A DNA stretch of 8,040 bases from Anaerolineales bacterium (GTDB lineage: Bacteria; Chloroflexota; Anaerolineae; Promineifilales; Promineifilaceae), in the NCBI GenBank assembly GCA_020432595.1, contig JAGQGA010000229.1, positions 1-8,040 of the forward strand. Direction: 5' to 3'. Shown here in pieces: positions 1-7,821 of the stretch. A program made the position numbers and the translations under genes. The notes below the pieces were generated by a model. That model did no database searches. It had not been told where the DNA came from and was given only the letters and a program-made list of their open reading frames with translations. How positions within the stretch are numbered: position 1 is the stretch's first letter; every line of letters starts with the position of its first letter.

Positions 1-1291
1 GTTCTTTATCCTCTCTTCGCGCAATCTGAAAATTTTAACCCGTGACCGCTTTAGCCTGGGGCTTATGCTGGCAGCTCCACCGCTGGTAAGTTTGCTCGAC
101 GTGGTATTGTCTCGTGTTTTGAACAAAGCTCCGTTTGATTTTGTCACCGGTAAGCTGCCTGAAGTCATGATTACCCTCTTCCTGCTTTCTGTTTACGGGG
201 TCATGGTTGGCGGGCTGGCGCAAATGCGCGAAATTGTCAAAGAGCAGGATATTTACAAGCGGGAGCGATTGGTTAATTTGCGGCTGTTCCCCTACATTTT
301 GTCTAAAGTGTGGGTGGCGGCACTGCTGGCGGTGTATGGGGCTGTTGTCTATACTGTTGTCCATTATGTATCGTTTGACATGCCGGGCGGGACGACGGAG
401 TTTATCTATGTTTTGGTGTCGTTGACGCTGGCGACGATGGCGGGGATGATGTTGGGGCTGTTTGCCTCGGCGGTGTCGCCTAACGCCAACTCAGCTCCGC
501 TGATTGTGGTGCTGCTGATGCTGCCGCAAATTGTGCTGGGCGGGGCGCTGGTTCCCTTACCTCCTAGTGTGACCACGCCGATTTCGACGCGCTGGGCGTT
601 TCAGGCATTTATGGCGGTGACGGGTTCGGGGTCGGATGTGGCGCGGGATGCTTGTTGGACGACGCTGGATACGGATCAACAGAAAGCGCTGACCTTGGAG
701 CAGAAGAACCAAAATTGTAATTGTATGGGGGTGAATGCGCTGCATCAGGAAAGCTGTAATTATCCGGGGCTGGGGGCGTTTTATACCCCGGCGGTTGATT
801 TGCCACAGCCGGAATCGCTGACAGAAGCTCCGCCGGAGAAGCCTGTGGAACCGCTGGAACCGGTGATTCCGCCGCAGCCGGAGGAGCCGGCCGACCAGTC
901 TGACCTGGTAGCGCAGGGTGAATTCCGTGAGGATTTGCTGGCGTGGCAGCAGGAAGCTGAGGCGATTCAGGCGGGTTATCGGGCAGATATTGAGGCGTAT
1001 CGGGCCGAATTGGCGGTTTTTGAGGCTGAGGTGGGGGCGTATCAGGAGCGGTTTGCCAACCGGGAGCGGGAGCGCGTGCAGTGGCAAATTGCTCAGGAAT
1101 CGTCGGTGCTGCCGGCCGAAGAGTTGATTCGCCAGTTTAATGAGGGGTACGGCTGGACGTTTGTGGACAAGAATAATGCAGATGTTTATCCGGGTACGGT
1201 TTTCCAGACCTGGATTGCCCAGACAGTGATTATTCTGGTGTTGTTTGGCCTGATTGTGGTGCTGCAAAAGCGCAAGGATATGGTGAAGTGA
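1..1291 (+). CDS. ABC-2/ABCG-type transporter permease, C-terminal part (5' end outside window)
   Basis: The reading frame is open from base 2 to the TGA at 1289-1291, giving 429 residues with no N-terminus. The first residues (FFILSSRNLKILTRDR) already look internal to an ABC-2 permease, so the ATG at 65 is not taken as the start. Six membrane segments can be placed, at about residues 18-36, 51-72, 102-121, 130-154, 164-182 and 400-421. A charged stretch after the second (REIVKEQDIYKRERLV) matches the cytosolic coupling helix of ABCG-like permeases. Between segments five and six lies a loop of about 200 residues, expected outside the cytoplasm. It holds four cysteines (CW, NCNC, SCNYPG), a Pro/Glu-rich stretch, and a charged helical region that looks like a coiled coil. 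In this family the ATPase, sometimes with FHA domains, is often fused upstream, but that part is not visible. The next gene overlaps its stop, implying translational coupling. The substrate is unknown. Permease assignment is firm; the fused ATPase is inference. Confidence 0.85.
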   Translation, partial: FFILSSRNLKILTRDRFSLGLMLAAPPLVSLLDVVLSRVLNKAPFDFVTGKLPEVMITLFLLSVYGVMVGGLAQMREIVKEQDIYKRERLVNLRLFPYILSKVWVAALLAVYGAVVYTVVHYVSFDMPGGTTEFIYVLVSLTLATMAGMMLGLFASAVSPNANSAPLIVVLLMLPQIVLGGALVPLPPSVTTPISTRWAFQAFMAVTGSGSDVARDACWTTLDTDQQKALTLEQKNQNCNCMGVNALHQESCNYPGLGAFYTPAVDLPQPESLTEAPPEKPVEPLEPVIPPQPEEPADQSDLVAQGEFREDLLAWQQEAEAIQAGYRADIEAYRAELAVFEAEVGAYQERFANRERERVQWQIAQESSVLPAEELIRQFNEGYGWTFVDKNNADVYPGTVFQTWIAQTVIILVLFGLIVVLQKRKDMVK

Positions 1292-2229
1292 TGCCTGTAC
1301 AAGACGGTATGGCGCGGCGGGTGATGGCTTTGGCTTTGGCGGTGGTGGCAGGGCTGGGTTTGCTGTTAGTGGCGTGCGGTGGGGCGGACGCAGGGGAGGC
1401 GAACCAGGCGGCGACGGCGACGGCGCTGGCGGCGCGGCTGGGTGGTGGGGGTGGTGAGACGGGTGAGGGGGGAGAAACGGCCGTTTCTTCCACCGACAGC
1501 ACAGCCACCGACAACGCCACCTCAACCCCATTGCCCCCCTCGGAAAACCTACAGGCCGTGCAGGCCACCGCCACCGCCCGCGCCTTGGAAGCCGAGGCCG
1601 CCCAGGCGGCAGCGGCTGATGCAGCCAATGCCAATGCGGCTGCCACGGCTGCTGCCGAAGAACCCATTCGCGCCGAACTGGCGACCTATGGGGTTGACTC
1701 CAGCGTGGGGCGGCTAGGGTGGATTCATCCGCCGGAACTACTGGATGTCGAAGGGTACATGGGCTACACCTACACCAACCGCTTTTTGGCAACCGTGGCC
1801 CGTGATTTCGTCATCTCGGCCGACATTACCTGGAACACCCAGTTTGGCACCACTGGCTGCGGCTTTGTGCTGCGTACCGATGGCAACGAGGAGTCGCTGA
1901 ACCAATACATGGTCATTGCCACACGCGGGGCGCAGGGGCATGTGGGGTTTGTGACGATGATTGACGGCGAGGTAGACCTTGACCAGTCGCAGGACATTTA
2001 TGCCAACGGTATTGACCCCTTGTTTGACTGGCAAAATGATTCGACCAATAAGATTGCTGTTGTAGGGCGAGGTGGCACTTTTACCATCTATACCAACGGC
2101 ACTGAAATTGGGCAGATTACGCCGGAAACGGTGTATGAGAAAGGGTTTGTAGCGTTTGTGGCACTAAACGAGTCGGGCTATACGCGCTGTCAGTATGACA
2201 ATGCGTGGCTCTGGCTGTTGAATGAGTGA
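1291..2229 (+). CDS. Lipoprotein with low-complexity linker and C-terminal LamG/jelly-roll-like domain
   Basis: 312 residues from the ATG at 1291. The A of this ATG is the last base of the preceding TGA, so translation is probably coupled. A GTG at 1288 in the same frame adds one residue and cannot be excluded. An AAGGAT stretch lies 11 bases upstream. A basic start (MARR), a hydrophobic core and the lipobox LVAC give a lipid-anchored Cys29. Residues 30-130 are an Ala/Thr/Glu-rich flexible linker. Residues 135-312 form a beta-rich domain with alternating strands (ISADITWNTQF, GFVLRTDG, QYMVIATRG, FTIYTNGTEIG, FVAFVALNES). This pattern resembles concanavalin-like/LamG or DUF1080-type folds. 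Cys190 and Cys300 could form a disulfide. No catalytic residues are recognised, so a binding or sensing role outside the membrane is likelier than an enzyme. It sits between a permease and a receptor-like kinase, so it may be an accessory or sensor protein for them. The fold call is from sequence pattern only. Confidence 0.8.
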   Translation: MPVQDGMARRVMALALAVVAGLGLLLVACGGADAGEANQAATATALAARLGGGGGETGEGGETAVSSTDSTATDNATSTPLPPSENLQAVQATATARALEAEAAQAAAADAANANAAATAAAEEPIRAELATYGVDSSVGRLGWIHPPELLDVEGYMGYTYTNRFLATVARDFVISADITWNTQFGTTGCGFVLRTDGNEESLNQYMVIATRGAQGHVGFVTMIDGEVDLDQSQDIYANGIDPLFDWQNDSTNKIAVVGRGGTFTIYTNGTEIGQITPETVYEKGFVAFVALNESGYTRCQYDNAWLWLLNE

Positions 2230-2314
2230 TCGGTGTTCAGTAATCGGTAATCAGTAATCGGTAATCAGTAACAAGGTCACTGATTAATGGTTACTGATTA
2301 CTGGTTACTGGTAA
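2230..2314. repeat. Heptanucleotide array A with inverted arms (CAGTAAT/CGGTAAT)
   Basis: The spacer between lipoprotein and kinase is almost wholly heptamers. Alternating CAGTAAT and CGGTAAT run from 2238 to 2272, a 7-base spacer follows (2273-2279), and inverse-complement heptamers CTGATTA/CTGGTTA run from 2280 to 2314. Pairing 2234-2268 with 2280-2314 gives a stem of about 35 positions with three mismatches. Five pairs are G-U in plus-strand RNA, which is the sense strand for this operon. There is no T-run, so it is not an obvious terminator. It could be an RNA-stability or processing element between cistrons, or a mobile-like repeat. Confidence 0.85.
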
Positions 2315-2322
2315 GTGAAAAG

Positions 2323-4113
2323 ATGGCAAAACAAAGCTGGATTGGGGAAAAGCTGGGGGGACGGTACGAAATACAGGAATTGCTGGGGCAGGGGGGGATG
2401 GCGGCTGTTTACAAGGCGTTGGACCCAAATCTGAATCGGGTGGTGGCGGTGAAGCTGATTCACCCCCATTTGTCAAGCGATGGGGATTTTGTGAAGCGGT
2501 TTCGGCAGGAAGCTGCTGCCGTGGCGCAGTTCCGCCACCCAAATATTGTTCAGGTCTATGACTTTAACAATGATGGGGATACGTACTACATCATTTTTGA
2601 ATATGTGCCGGGCGAGTCGCTGCAAGATCGGCTGAAGCGGCTGGTGGATAACGGCCGTTCTTTCTCCATTGACGAAGTAATCAAAATCGCTTCTGGCGTG
2701 GGCAGTGCGCTGGACTATGCCCATCGGCAGGGGGTGGTGCATCGGGATGTGAAGCCCGCTAACGTCATGCTCAATATCCACGGCGATGCCATTTTGATGG
2801 ATTTTGGCATTGTCAAAATGGTGGGCGGCACACAGCACACGGCTACGGGAGCCGTTGTTGGGACGGCACGCTATATGTCTCCAGAGCAGATTCGGGGGCA
2901 GGTGCTGGACGGCCGTTCTGACATTTACTCGCTGGGGACGATGCTGTATGAGATGGTGGCGGGGAAACGGCCGTTTGAATCCGACTCCGCCATGACCCTC
3001 ATGATGATGCACGTCAGCGACCCCGTGCCAGACATCAGCAAAGTGCGTTCCGATGTGCCGCCGGGGCTGTCTGCCGTCATTAACAAGGCACTCGCCAAAG
3101 ATCCAGCCAATCGGTATCAATCGTCTGGGCAACTGGTGAGCGATTTACGCAAGGTAGCGGCCGGGGAAACACCAATGGCCGTTGGTGCGCGGGCTGCTGT
3201 TGTTCCTCCGCCCGATATGACCGTTGTTGAGCCACTCACCACGCCGCCAGCCAGCAAACCTGCTCCGCCGCCCGACCACACCATTGTTGAGCCGCCGAGC
3301 CAGGCAACATCACAGACGGGGTCGCGTGGGGCAACGGTACCACCGCGCACCACCAACCCGCCAGCTAAACCAGCTACGCCGCCAGCGGAAACGCGCCAGC
3401 CTGCGGCAGCAGCCACCGGGGGCGGCAACCGCAACCTGATGCTGATTGGGGGGGCCGTGGGGGTGCTGCTGCTCCTCTTGTTGGTTGGTTACGCCACAGG
3501 GCTGTTTGGTGGGGGTGACGACGGCAATAATGGGGCGCAAACAACGCTGGTGGCGGTGACGGGTGATGAGACAAGTACACCAGAAACGGCCGTTGTTGAC
3601 AATCCAACCGCCACTACCCAAGCCGAACCAACGGAGGCCACCGAGCCAACCGCAACTACGGAGGCAACGGCGACTACCGTGCCGACTGCTACGGCTACGG
3701 CTGAGCCAACTGCCACCGCTACGGCCGCTGCAACCGATACGCCAGCGCCCACCAACACCCCTGCACCGACCAACACCCCGCCGCCGCCAACGGACACGCC
3801 CGTACCGGCCGGCCCAGATGTAGCCATTACCGGCATTTCTGTTGCCAACGACCGCTATATTGTGGATTATGTAACTAACGGCTATACCGAAGTGTTGCCG
3901 GGAATGCACGTTCACTTTTACTGGAACAACATCACGGCGACGCAGGCTGGCGTGGGTGGTGGCGGCTCCTGGTTTGTTTGGGGTGGCCCGCGCCCGTTTG
4001 ATGGCTATACGGTTGGGGAACGGCCGAGTGGCGTAACCGCGATGTGTGCCGTGGTTGCTAATGCCGACCATACGAGTATCCCGTCTACGGGGAATTGCTG
4101 GCAACTGCCATAA
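2323..4113 (+). CDS. PknB-type transmembrane Ser/Thr protein kinase
   Basis: 596 residues. The ATG at 2323 is preferred over the in-frame ATG at 2287 because the extra 12 residues would be read from the heptamer repeat. The kinase domain fills about residues 15-280. Visible motifs are the glycine loop GQGGMAAVY (22-30), catalytic-site Lys44, Glu63, HRDVKPAN (140-147), DFG (160-162) and SPEQ (186-189). An activation-loop TAT (173-175) matches the autophosphorylated threonines of PknB-like kinases. All catalytic residues are present, so it should be active. A cytosolic Pro-rich linker carries two copies of a PPPD-x-T-[VI]-VEP motif (Thr300, Thr320). One membrane helix lies at 371-392. A Thr/Pro/Ala linker (400-498) and a roughly 100-residue extracytoplasmic domain with Cys575 and Cys592 follow. 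No PASTA repeats are present. It follows a permease and a lipoprotein on the same strand, so the transporter is a plausible phosphorylation target. Kinase call is firm; ligand and targets are unknown. Confidence 0.95.
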   Translation: MAKQSWIGEKLGGRYEIQELLGQGGMAAVYKALDPNLNRVVAVKLIHPHLSSDGDFVKRFRQEAAAVAQFRHPNIVQVYDFNNDGDTYYIIFEYVPGESLQDRLKRLVDNGRSFSIDEVIKIASGVGSALDYAHRQGVVHRDVKPANVMLNIHGDAILMDFGIVKMVGGTQHTATGAVVGTARYMSPEQIRGQVLDGRSDIYSLGTMLYEMVAGKRPFESDSAMTLMMMHVSDPVPDISKVRSDVPPGLSAVINKALAKDPANRYQSSGQLVSDLRKVAAGETPMAVGARAAVVPPPDMTVVEPLTTPPASKPAPPPDHTIVEPPSQATSQTGSRGATVPPRTTNPPAKPATPPAETRQPAAAATGGGNRNLMLIGGAVGVLLLLLLVGYATGLFGGGDDGNNGAQTTLVAVTGDETSTPETAVVDNPTATTQAEPTEATEPTATTEATATTVPTATATAEPTATATAAATDTPAPTNTPAPTNTPPPPTDTPVPAGPDVAITGISVANDRYIVDYVTNGYTEVLPGMHVHFYWNNITATQAGVGGGGSWFVWGGPRPFDGYTVGERPSGVTAMCAVVANADHTSIPSTGNCWQLP

Positions 4114-4128
4114 TTGGCCGCCAGTCAA

Positions 4129-4158
4129 TTGCTTGAGTAAATTTCCTCGTTCTATATT
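4129..4158 (+). promoter_or_regulatory. Candidate sigma70-type promoter upstream of glpK
   Basis: TTGCTT at 4129-4134 and TATATT at 4153-4158 are separated by 18 bases. The -10 box matches the consensus at five of six positions and the -35 at three of six. A start site would fall near 4165, right at the base of the following hairpin, so the hairpin would lie in the glpK leader. This is the only plausible promoter I found between the kinase stop and glpK. Weak evidence from consensus alone. Confidence 0.35.
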
Positions 4159-4165
4159 GTTTTAG

Positions 4166-4230
4166 GGAGATTAGAGATTGGAGATTGGAGATTGGTCAAT
4201 CTCCAATCTCCATCTCTAATCTCTTTTTTT
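4166..4230 (+). terminator. Heptamer array B (GGAGATT): long hairpin plus T-run, terminator or leader attenuator
   Basis: Tandem GGAGATT/AGAGATT units at 4166-4194 are followed after two bases by the inverse complement at 4197-4224. The stem has about 27 Watson-Crick pairs, one G-U pair and a single bulged T. Seven T's (4224-4230) come directly after it on the plus strand, which is the form of a Rho-independent terminator. It lies 52 bases after the kinase stop and 38 before the glpK start. It may end the kinase operon or, if the upstream promoter is real, work as a conditional terminator for glpK. The stem is unusually long and AT-moderate because it is built of heptamers, sharing its unit with array D. 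Confidence 0.8.
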
Positions 4231-4253
4231 GTGCATGATTTGGGGGATGAGAT

Positions 4254-4259
4254 AAGGAG
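4254..4259 (+). promoter_or_regulatory. Shine-Dalgarno sequence of glpK
   Basis: AAGGAG lies nine bases before the ATG at 4269 and fixes that start. It is the clearest ribosome binding site in the window; the other genes here have weak or no recognisable ones. Confidence 0.8.
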
Positions 4260-4268
4260 AACCAACCA

Positions 4269-5783
<1,515 letters not shown>

Positions 5784-5880
5784 ATATACCGAACGAGGGT
5801 ATAAACTGGCATTCTGTTGGCATATGATGAGTACAAAGTCGTATTGTCTGGCCTGTGACCATCCGAACAACGGCCGTTTC
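5784..5880. other. Convergent intergenic gap between glpK and amidohydrolase
   Basis: This is the only spacer without a heptamer array. It holds a small inverted repeat, TATACC at 5785-5790 and GGTATA at 5798-5803 (six pairs, seven-base loop). The only intergenic copy of the AACGGCCGTT palindrome is at 5869-5878, three bases from the amidohydrolase stop codon. Neither has a T-run, so no clear terminator for either gene is visible. Confidence 0.5.
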
Positions 5881-7209
5881 CTACGGGTTATATACCTGAA
5901 TCCGTTTGCTGGGAACGCGCTGGGCAAGGCGGGTCATGGATTTTTGCACCTCGCGGATAATTTGGGCTTTGTCGAGAGTGAGGTGGCGGCGGTTATGGAG
6001 GAGCAAACGGCCGTTTACCACCACCGTCTGCACATCACCCGCCCGCGTGTTGTAGACTAAACCGGCCGTTAGGCTGTGGCGCGGCTGCTGATGCACCCCG
6101 TCCATGTCAATTAGCACGATGTCGGCCAGATAGCCCGGCTGCAAACGGCCGATTTTTTCTCCCAGCCCCACCACTGCCGCGCTGCCGTGAAAGGCAATGT
6201 CGAGGACTTCGTGCAGCGGCATCACCTCCGGGTCGCGGGCTTCGTGTTTTTGCAGCAGCACCATCAGCCGCATACTTTCCAAAATGTCGAGCGTGTTGTT
6301 GCTGGCCGCGCCGTCGGTTGCCAGCCCAATGGGAATGCCCGCCTGCCGCAGCGCGGGAATGGGGGTGAGGCCGGAGCCGAGCTTGAGGTAAGTTTTGGGG
6401 GCGTGAGCGACACCAACCTGCTTGGCCTGCTGTAGCAAGGGAATATCGGCGGGGATGATGCCGCAGCCATGGGCGATGATGGTGGGCAGGTCGAGGATGC
6501 CGGTTTCGGCCAGCACCTGAATGGGAGTTTGCCCCCGTTTTGCCAGACTAGACTCGGTTTGGCTCATTTCCTCGGCGGCGTGGATGTGGATGCCGATGCC
6601 CAACTGCCGAGCGTGAGCCACGGCGGCGCGGAGAAAGTCATCATCGCAGGTGTAGGGGGCATGGGGGGCCATCCAGGTGGTGATGCGGCCGTTGGCTTGG
6701 TTGTGCCACTTTTGGGCAAAAACGGCCGTTTTTTCCAACCCTTCTTTCCCGTGGCTGCCAAACGCCGTCCAGCCCAGCGCCGCCCGCGTCCCCGCCTGCA
6801 CCACCGCCTCGGCCGCTTCATCCATAAAAAAGTAATGGTCGGCCACCGTTGTCACCCCATTTTCAATCATTTCCGCCAGAGCAAGCTGCATCCCCCAATA
6901 GACATCTTCCGGCGTGAGGTTGCTTTCCAGCGGCCAGATGTAGTCGTTAAACCAGCGATGCACCGTCACATCCTCGGCCAGCCCGCGAAAAACAACCATC
7001 GGAGCATGGGCGTGGGTGTTCATCAGGCCGGGGATGGCAAGCTGTCCATTGGCGACCACCACCTGCTGCGTGGCGGGTGGGTCAGGCTGGGTGGGTTCAA
7101 TGGCGGCAATGCGGTCGCCTTTAACCCCAATATCTACAGCATGGCGAATGGTAAAACGGCCGTTTTCCGGCACAAGGGCGTTGCAGTTTTGGATGAGTAA
7201 GTCAAACAT
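5881..7209 (-). CDS. COG0402 amidohydrolase, 5'-methylthioadenosine/S-adenosylhomocysteine deaminase-like
   Basis: 442 residues from the ATG at 7209 to the TAG at 5881. It is a metal-dependent amidohydrolase of the cytosine/MTA/SAH deaminase group, expected to deaminate an aminopurine or similar ring in the cytosol. Metal ligands are visible: His66 and His68 in NTHAHAP, His210 in HIHAAEE, His247 in IIAHG and Asp299 in TDGAASNN. Glu213, three residues after His210, is the expected substrate-contacting acid. The N-terminal beta region (LLIQNCNALVP) and the C-terminal GYLADIVLID/TVVVNGRLL return are typical of the composite domain. The best match in memory is the MtaD/SAH deaminase branch, because of NTHAHAP..RGLAED, the Trp-Pro-Leu-Glu stretch and DGAASNN. 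Related chlorohydrolases or guanine deaminases share the fold, so the substrate is not certain. No Shine-Dalgarno sequence is seen: the upstream 70 bases are heptamer array C. It is the last gene of a minus-strand group. Confidence 0.9.
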   Translation of the reverse strand: MFDLLIQNCNALVPENGRFTIRHAVDIGVKGDRIAAIEPTQPDPPATQQVVVANGQLAIPGLMNTHAHAPMVVFRGLAEDVTVHRWFNDYIWPLESNLTPEDVYWGMQLALAEMIENGVTTVADHYFFMDEAAEAVVQAGTRAALGWTAFGSHGKEGLEKTAVFAQKWHNQANGRITTWMAPHAPYTCDDDFLRAAVAHARQLGIGIHIHAAEEMSQTESSLAKRGQTPIQVLAETGILDLPTIIAHGCGIIPADIPLLQQAKQVGVAHAPKTYLKLGSGLTPIPALRQAGIPIGLATDGAASNNTLDILESMRLMVLLQKHEARDPEVMPLHEVLDIAFHGSAAVVGLGEKIGRLQPGYLADIVLIDMDGVHQQPRHSLTAGLVYNTRAGDVQTVVVNGRLLLHNRRHLTLDKAQIIREVQKSMTRLAQRVPSKRIQVYNP

Positions 7210-7218
7210 AGATGGGTT

Positions 7219-7283
7219 GTGGGGAGTAGGGTGTGGGGAGTGGGGAGATTTTACACCCTACTCCCCACGCCCTACTCTTCACG
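7219..7283. repeat. Heptanucleotide array C with inverted arms (GGGGAGT)
   Basis: This fills the gap between the SH3-like gene and the amidohydrolase. Heptamers GGGGAGT, AGGGTGT, GGGGAGT and GGGGAGA run from 7221 to 7248. After TTTTACA, the inverse-type heptamers CCCTACT, CCCCACG, CCCTACT and CTTCACG run from 7256 to 7283. Bases 7219-7246 can pair with 7255-7282 over 28 positions with one true mismatch at the loop end and four G-U pairs in plus-strand RNA. In the minus-strand transcript those four become A-C mismatches. Four G-runs at 7221-7246 also fit a G-quadruplex pattern. It ends about ten bases before the amidohydrolase ATG. Confidence 0.85.
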
Positions 7284-7811
7284 CTATGGAGCCGCCGACG
7301 GCAGCAAAAAGTCCGCCGCTCCCCAGCCCTGCGTCCCGTCCGGCAATTCCACTTGCCACCAGAGCAGGTCGTTGCCTTCGGCTGGGCCGCTTAACACCAG
7401 TACAATTGACCCCTCCTCGGCAATGGTGACGGGCGGGTTGCTGGTGTTGGGGCCACCGCGAATGGTCAGCCCCACGCCGCCGGTGTCGGCCACGACGGCG
7501 TAAAAGCCGACGCGCACCTCAGGTGGAGCTACGGCGTTATCGGGGGTGGGGATGGGGGTGAAGGTGGGGATGGGGGTAGGGGTGGAAACGGCCGTTGTGG
7601 GGGCAGGCGTGGCACTGGGCGGAGCCGTCAGGATAATGATTGTTGGTTCGGGCTGCGCCCCCACGTCCAGCGGCGGACGCAGCAAAAACGCCCGCAAAAT
7701 GGCAAACGCCACCGCCAGCGAAATCAGGGTGACAATCAACCCCAACCCCAGCCACAGCCAGGGAATCGGTTCTTTTTCTTCGTAAGGCCGGGAACGGCCG
7801 TTATCGTTCAT
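7284..7811 (-). CDS. Single-pass membrane protein with Thr/Pro linker and extracytoplasmic SH3-like domain
   Basis: 175 residues from the ATG at 7811. The longer frame to 7871 is rejected because its extra 20 residues are read from heptamer array D. A short polar N-terminus (residues 1-17) precedes one membrane helix (18-44), followed by RPP, which suggests an N-in orientation with the rest outside the cytoplasm. Residues 52-98 are a Thr/Pro linker (TPTPIPTFTPIPTP). Residues 98-171 look like a bacterial SH3 (SH3b) domain: LTIRGGPNTSNPP, then a GSIVLVLSG strand, WWQVELPDGTQGWGAADFL and the end. Such domains often bind cell-wall or other envelope components; that role is family knowledge, not shown here. 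It lies between polX and the amidohydrolase on the same strand but has no evident functional link to either. No Shine-Dalgarno sequence is visible. One iterated palindrome falls within the first six codons. Confidence 0.85.
   Translation of the reverse strand: MNDNGRSRPYEEKEPIPWLWLGLGLIVTLISLAVAFAILRAFLLRPPLDVGAQPEPTIIILTAPPSATPAPTTAVSTPTPIPTFTPIPTPDNAVAPPEVRVGFYAVVADTGGVGLTIRGGPNTSNPPVTIAEEGSIVLVLSGPAEGNDLLWWQVELPDGTQGWGAADFLLPSAAP
7542..7582 (+). other. G-quadruplex-forming motif on the template strand of the SH3-like gene
   Basis: Six runs of four or five G's (7542-7546, 7548-7551, 7554-7558, 7566-7569, 7572-7576, 7579-7582) are separated by one to seven bases on the plus strand. The minus strand encodes the Thr/Pro linker here, so the G-runs may simply follow from ACC/CCC codon choice. 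They are on the strand used as template for this gene. Confidence 0.6.
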
Positions 7812-7821
7812 AAAGGTGGTT

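Noticed and set aside
557..1792. Long minus-strand open frame (411 codons) opposite the permease and lipoprotein
   Set aside because: It spans two well-supported genes on the other strand, reads as Pro/Arg/His-rich low complexity, and has no recognisable domain.
2287..2322. Upstream in-frame start of the kinase
   Set aside because: The 12 extra residues are translated from heptamer array A and precede the usual short N-terminus of the kinase domain; the ATG at 2323 fits better.
3310..4128. Minus-strand open frame (272 codons) opposite the kinase linker and ectodomain
   Set aside because: The Arg/Gly/Trp-rich product is an antisense reading of the Thr/Pro linker codons; the kinase frame is certain.
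4166..4224. CRISPR array or miniature transposon as an explanation of the heptamer hairpins
   Set aside because: Units are only seven bases with no unique spacers, and no target-site duplication or terminal inverted repeats of transposon type are visible.
6469..7200. Plus-strand open frame (243 codons) opposite the amidohydrolase
   Set aside because: The minus-strand frame carries all metal-binding motifs; this frame shows none and is a GC-rich shadow.
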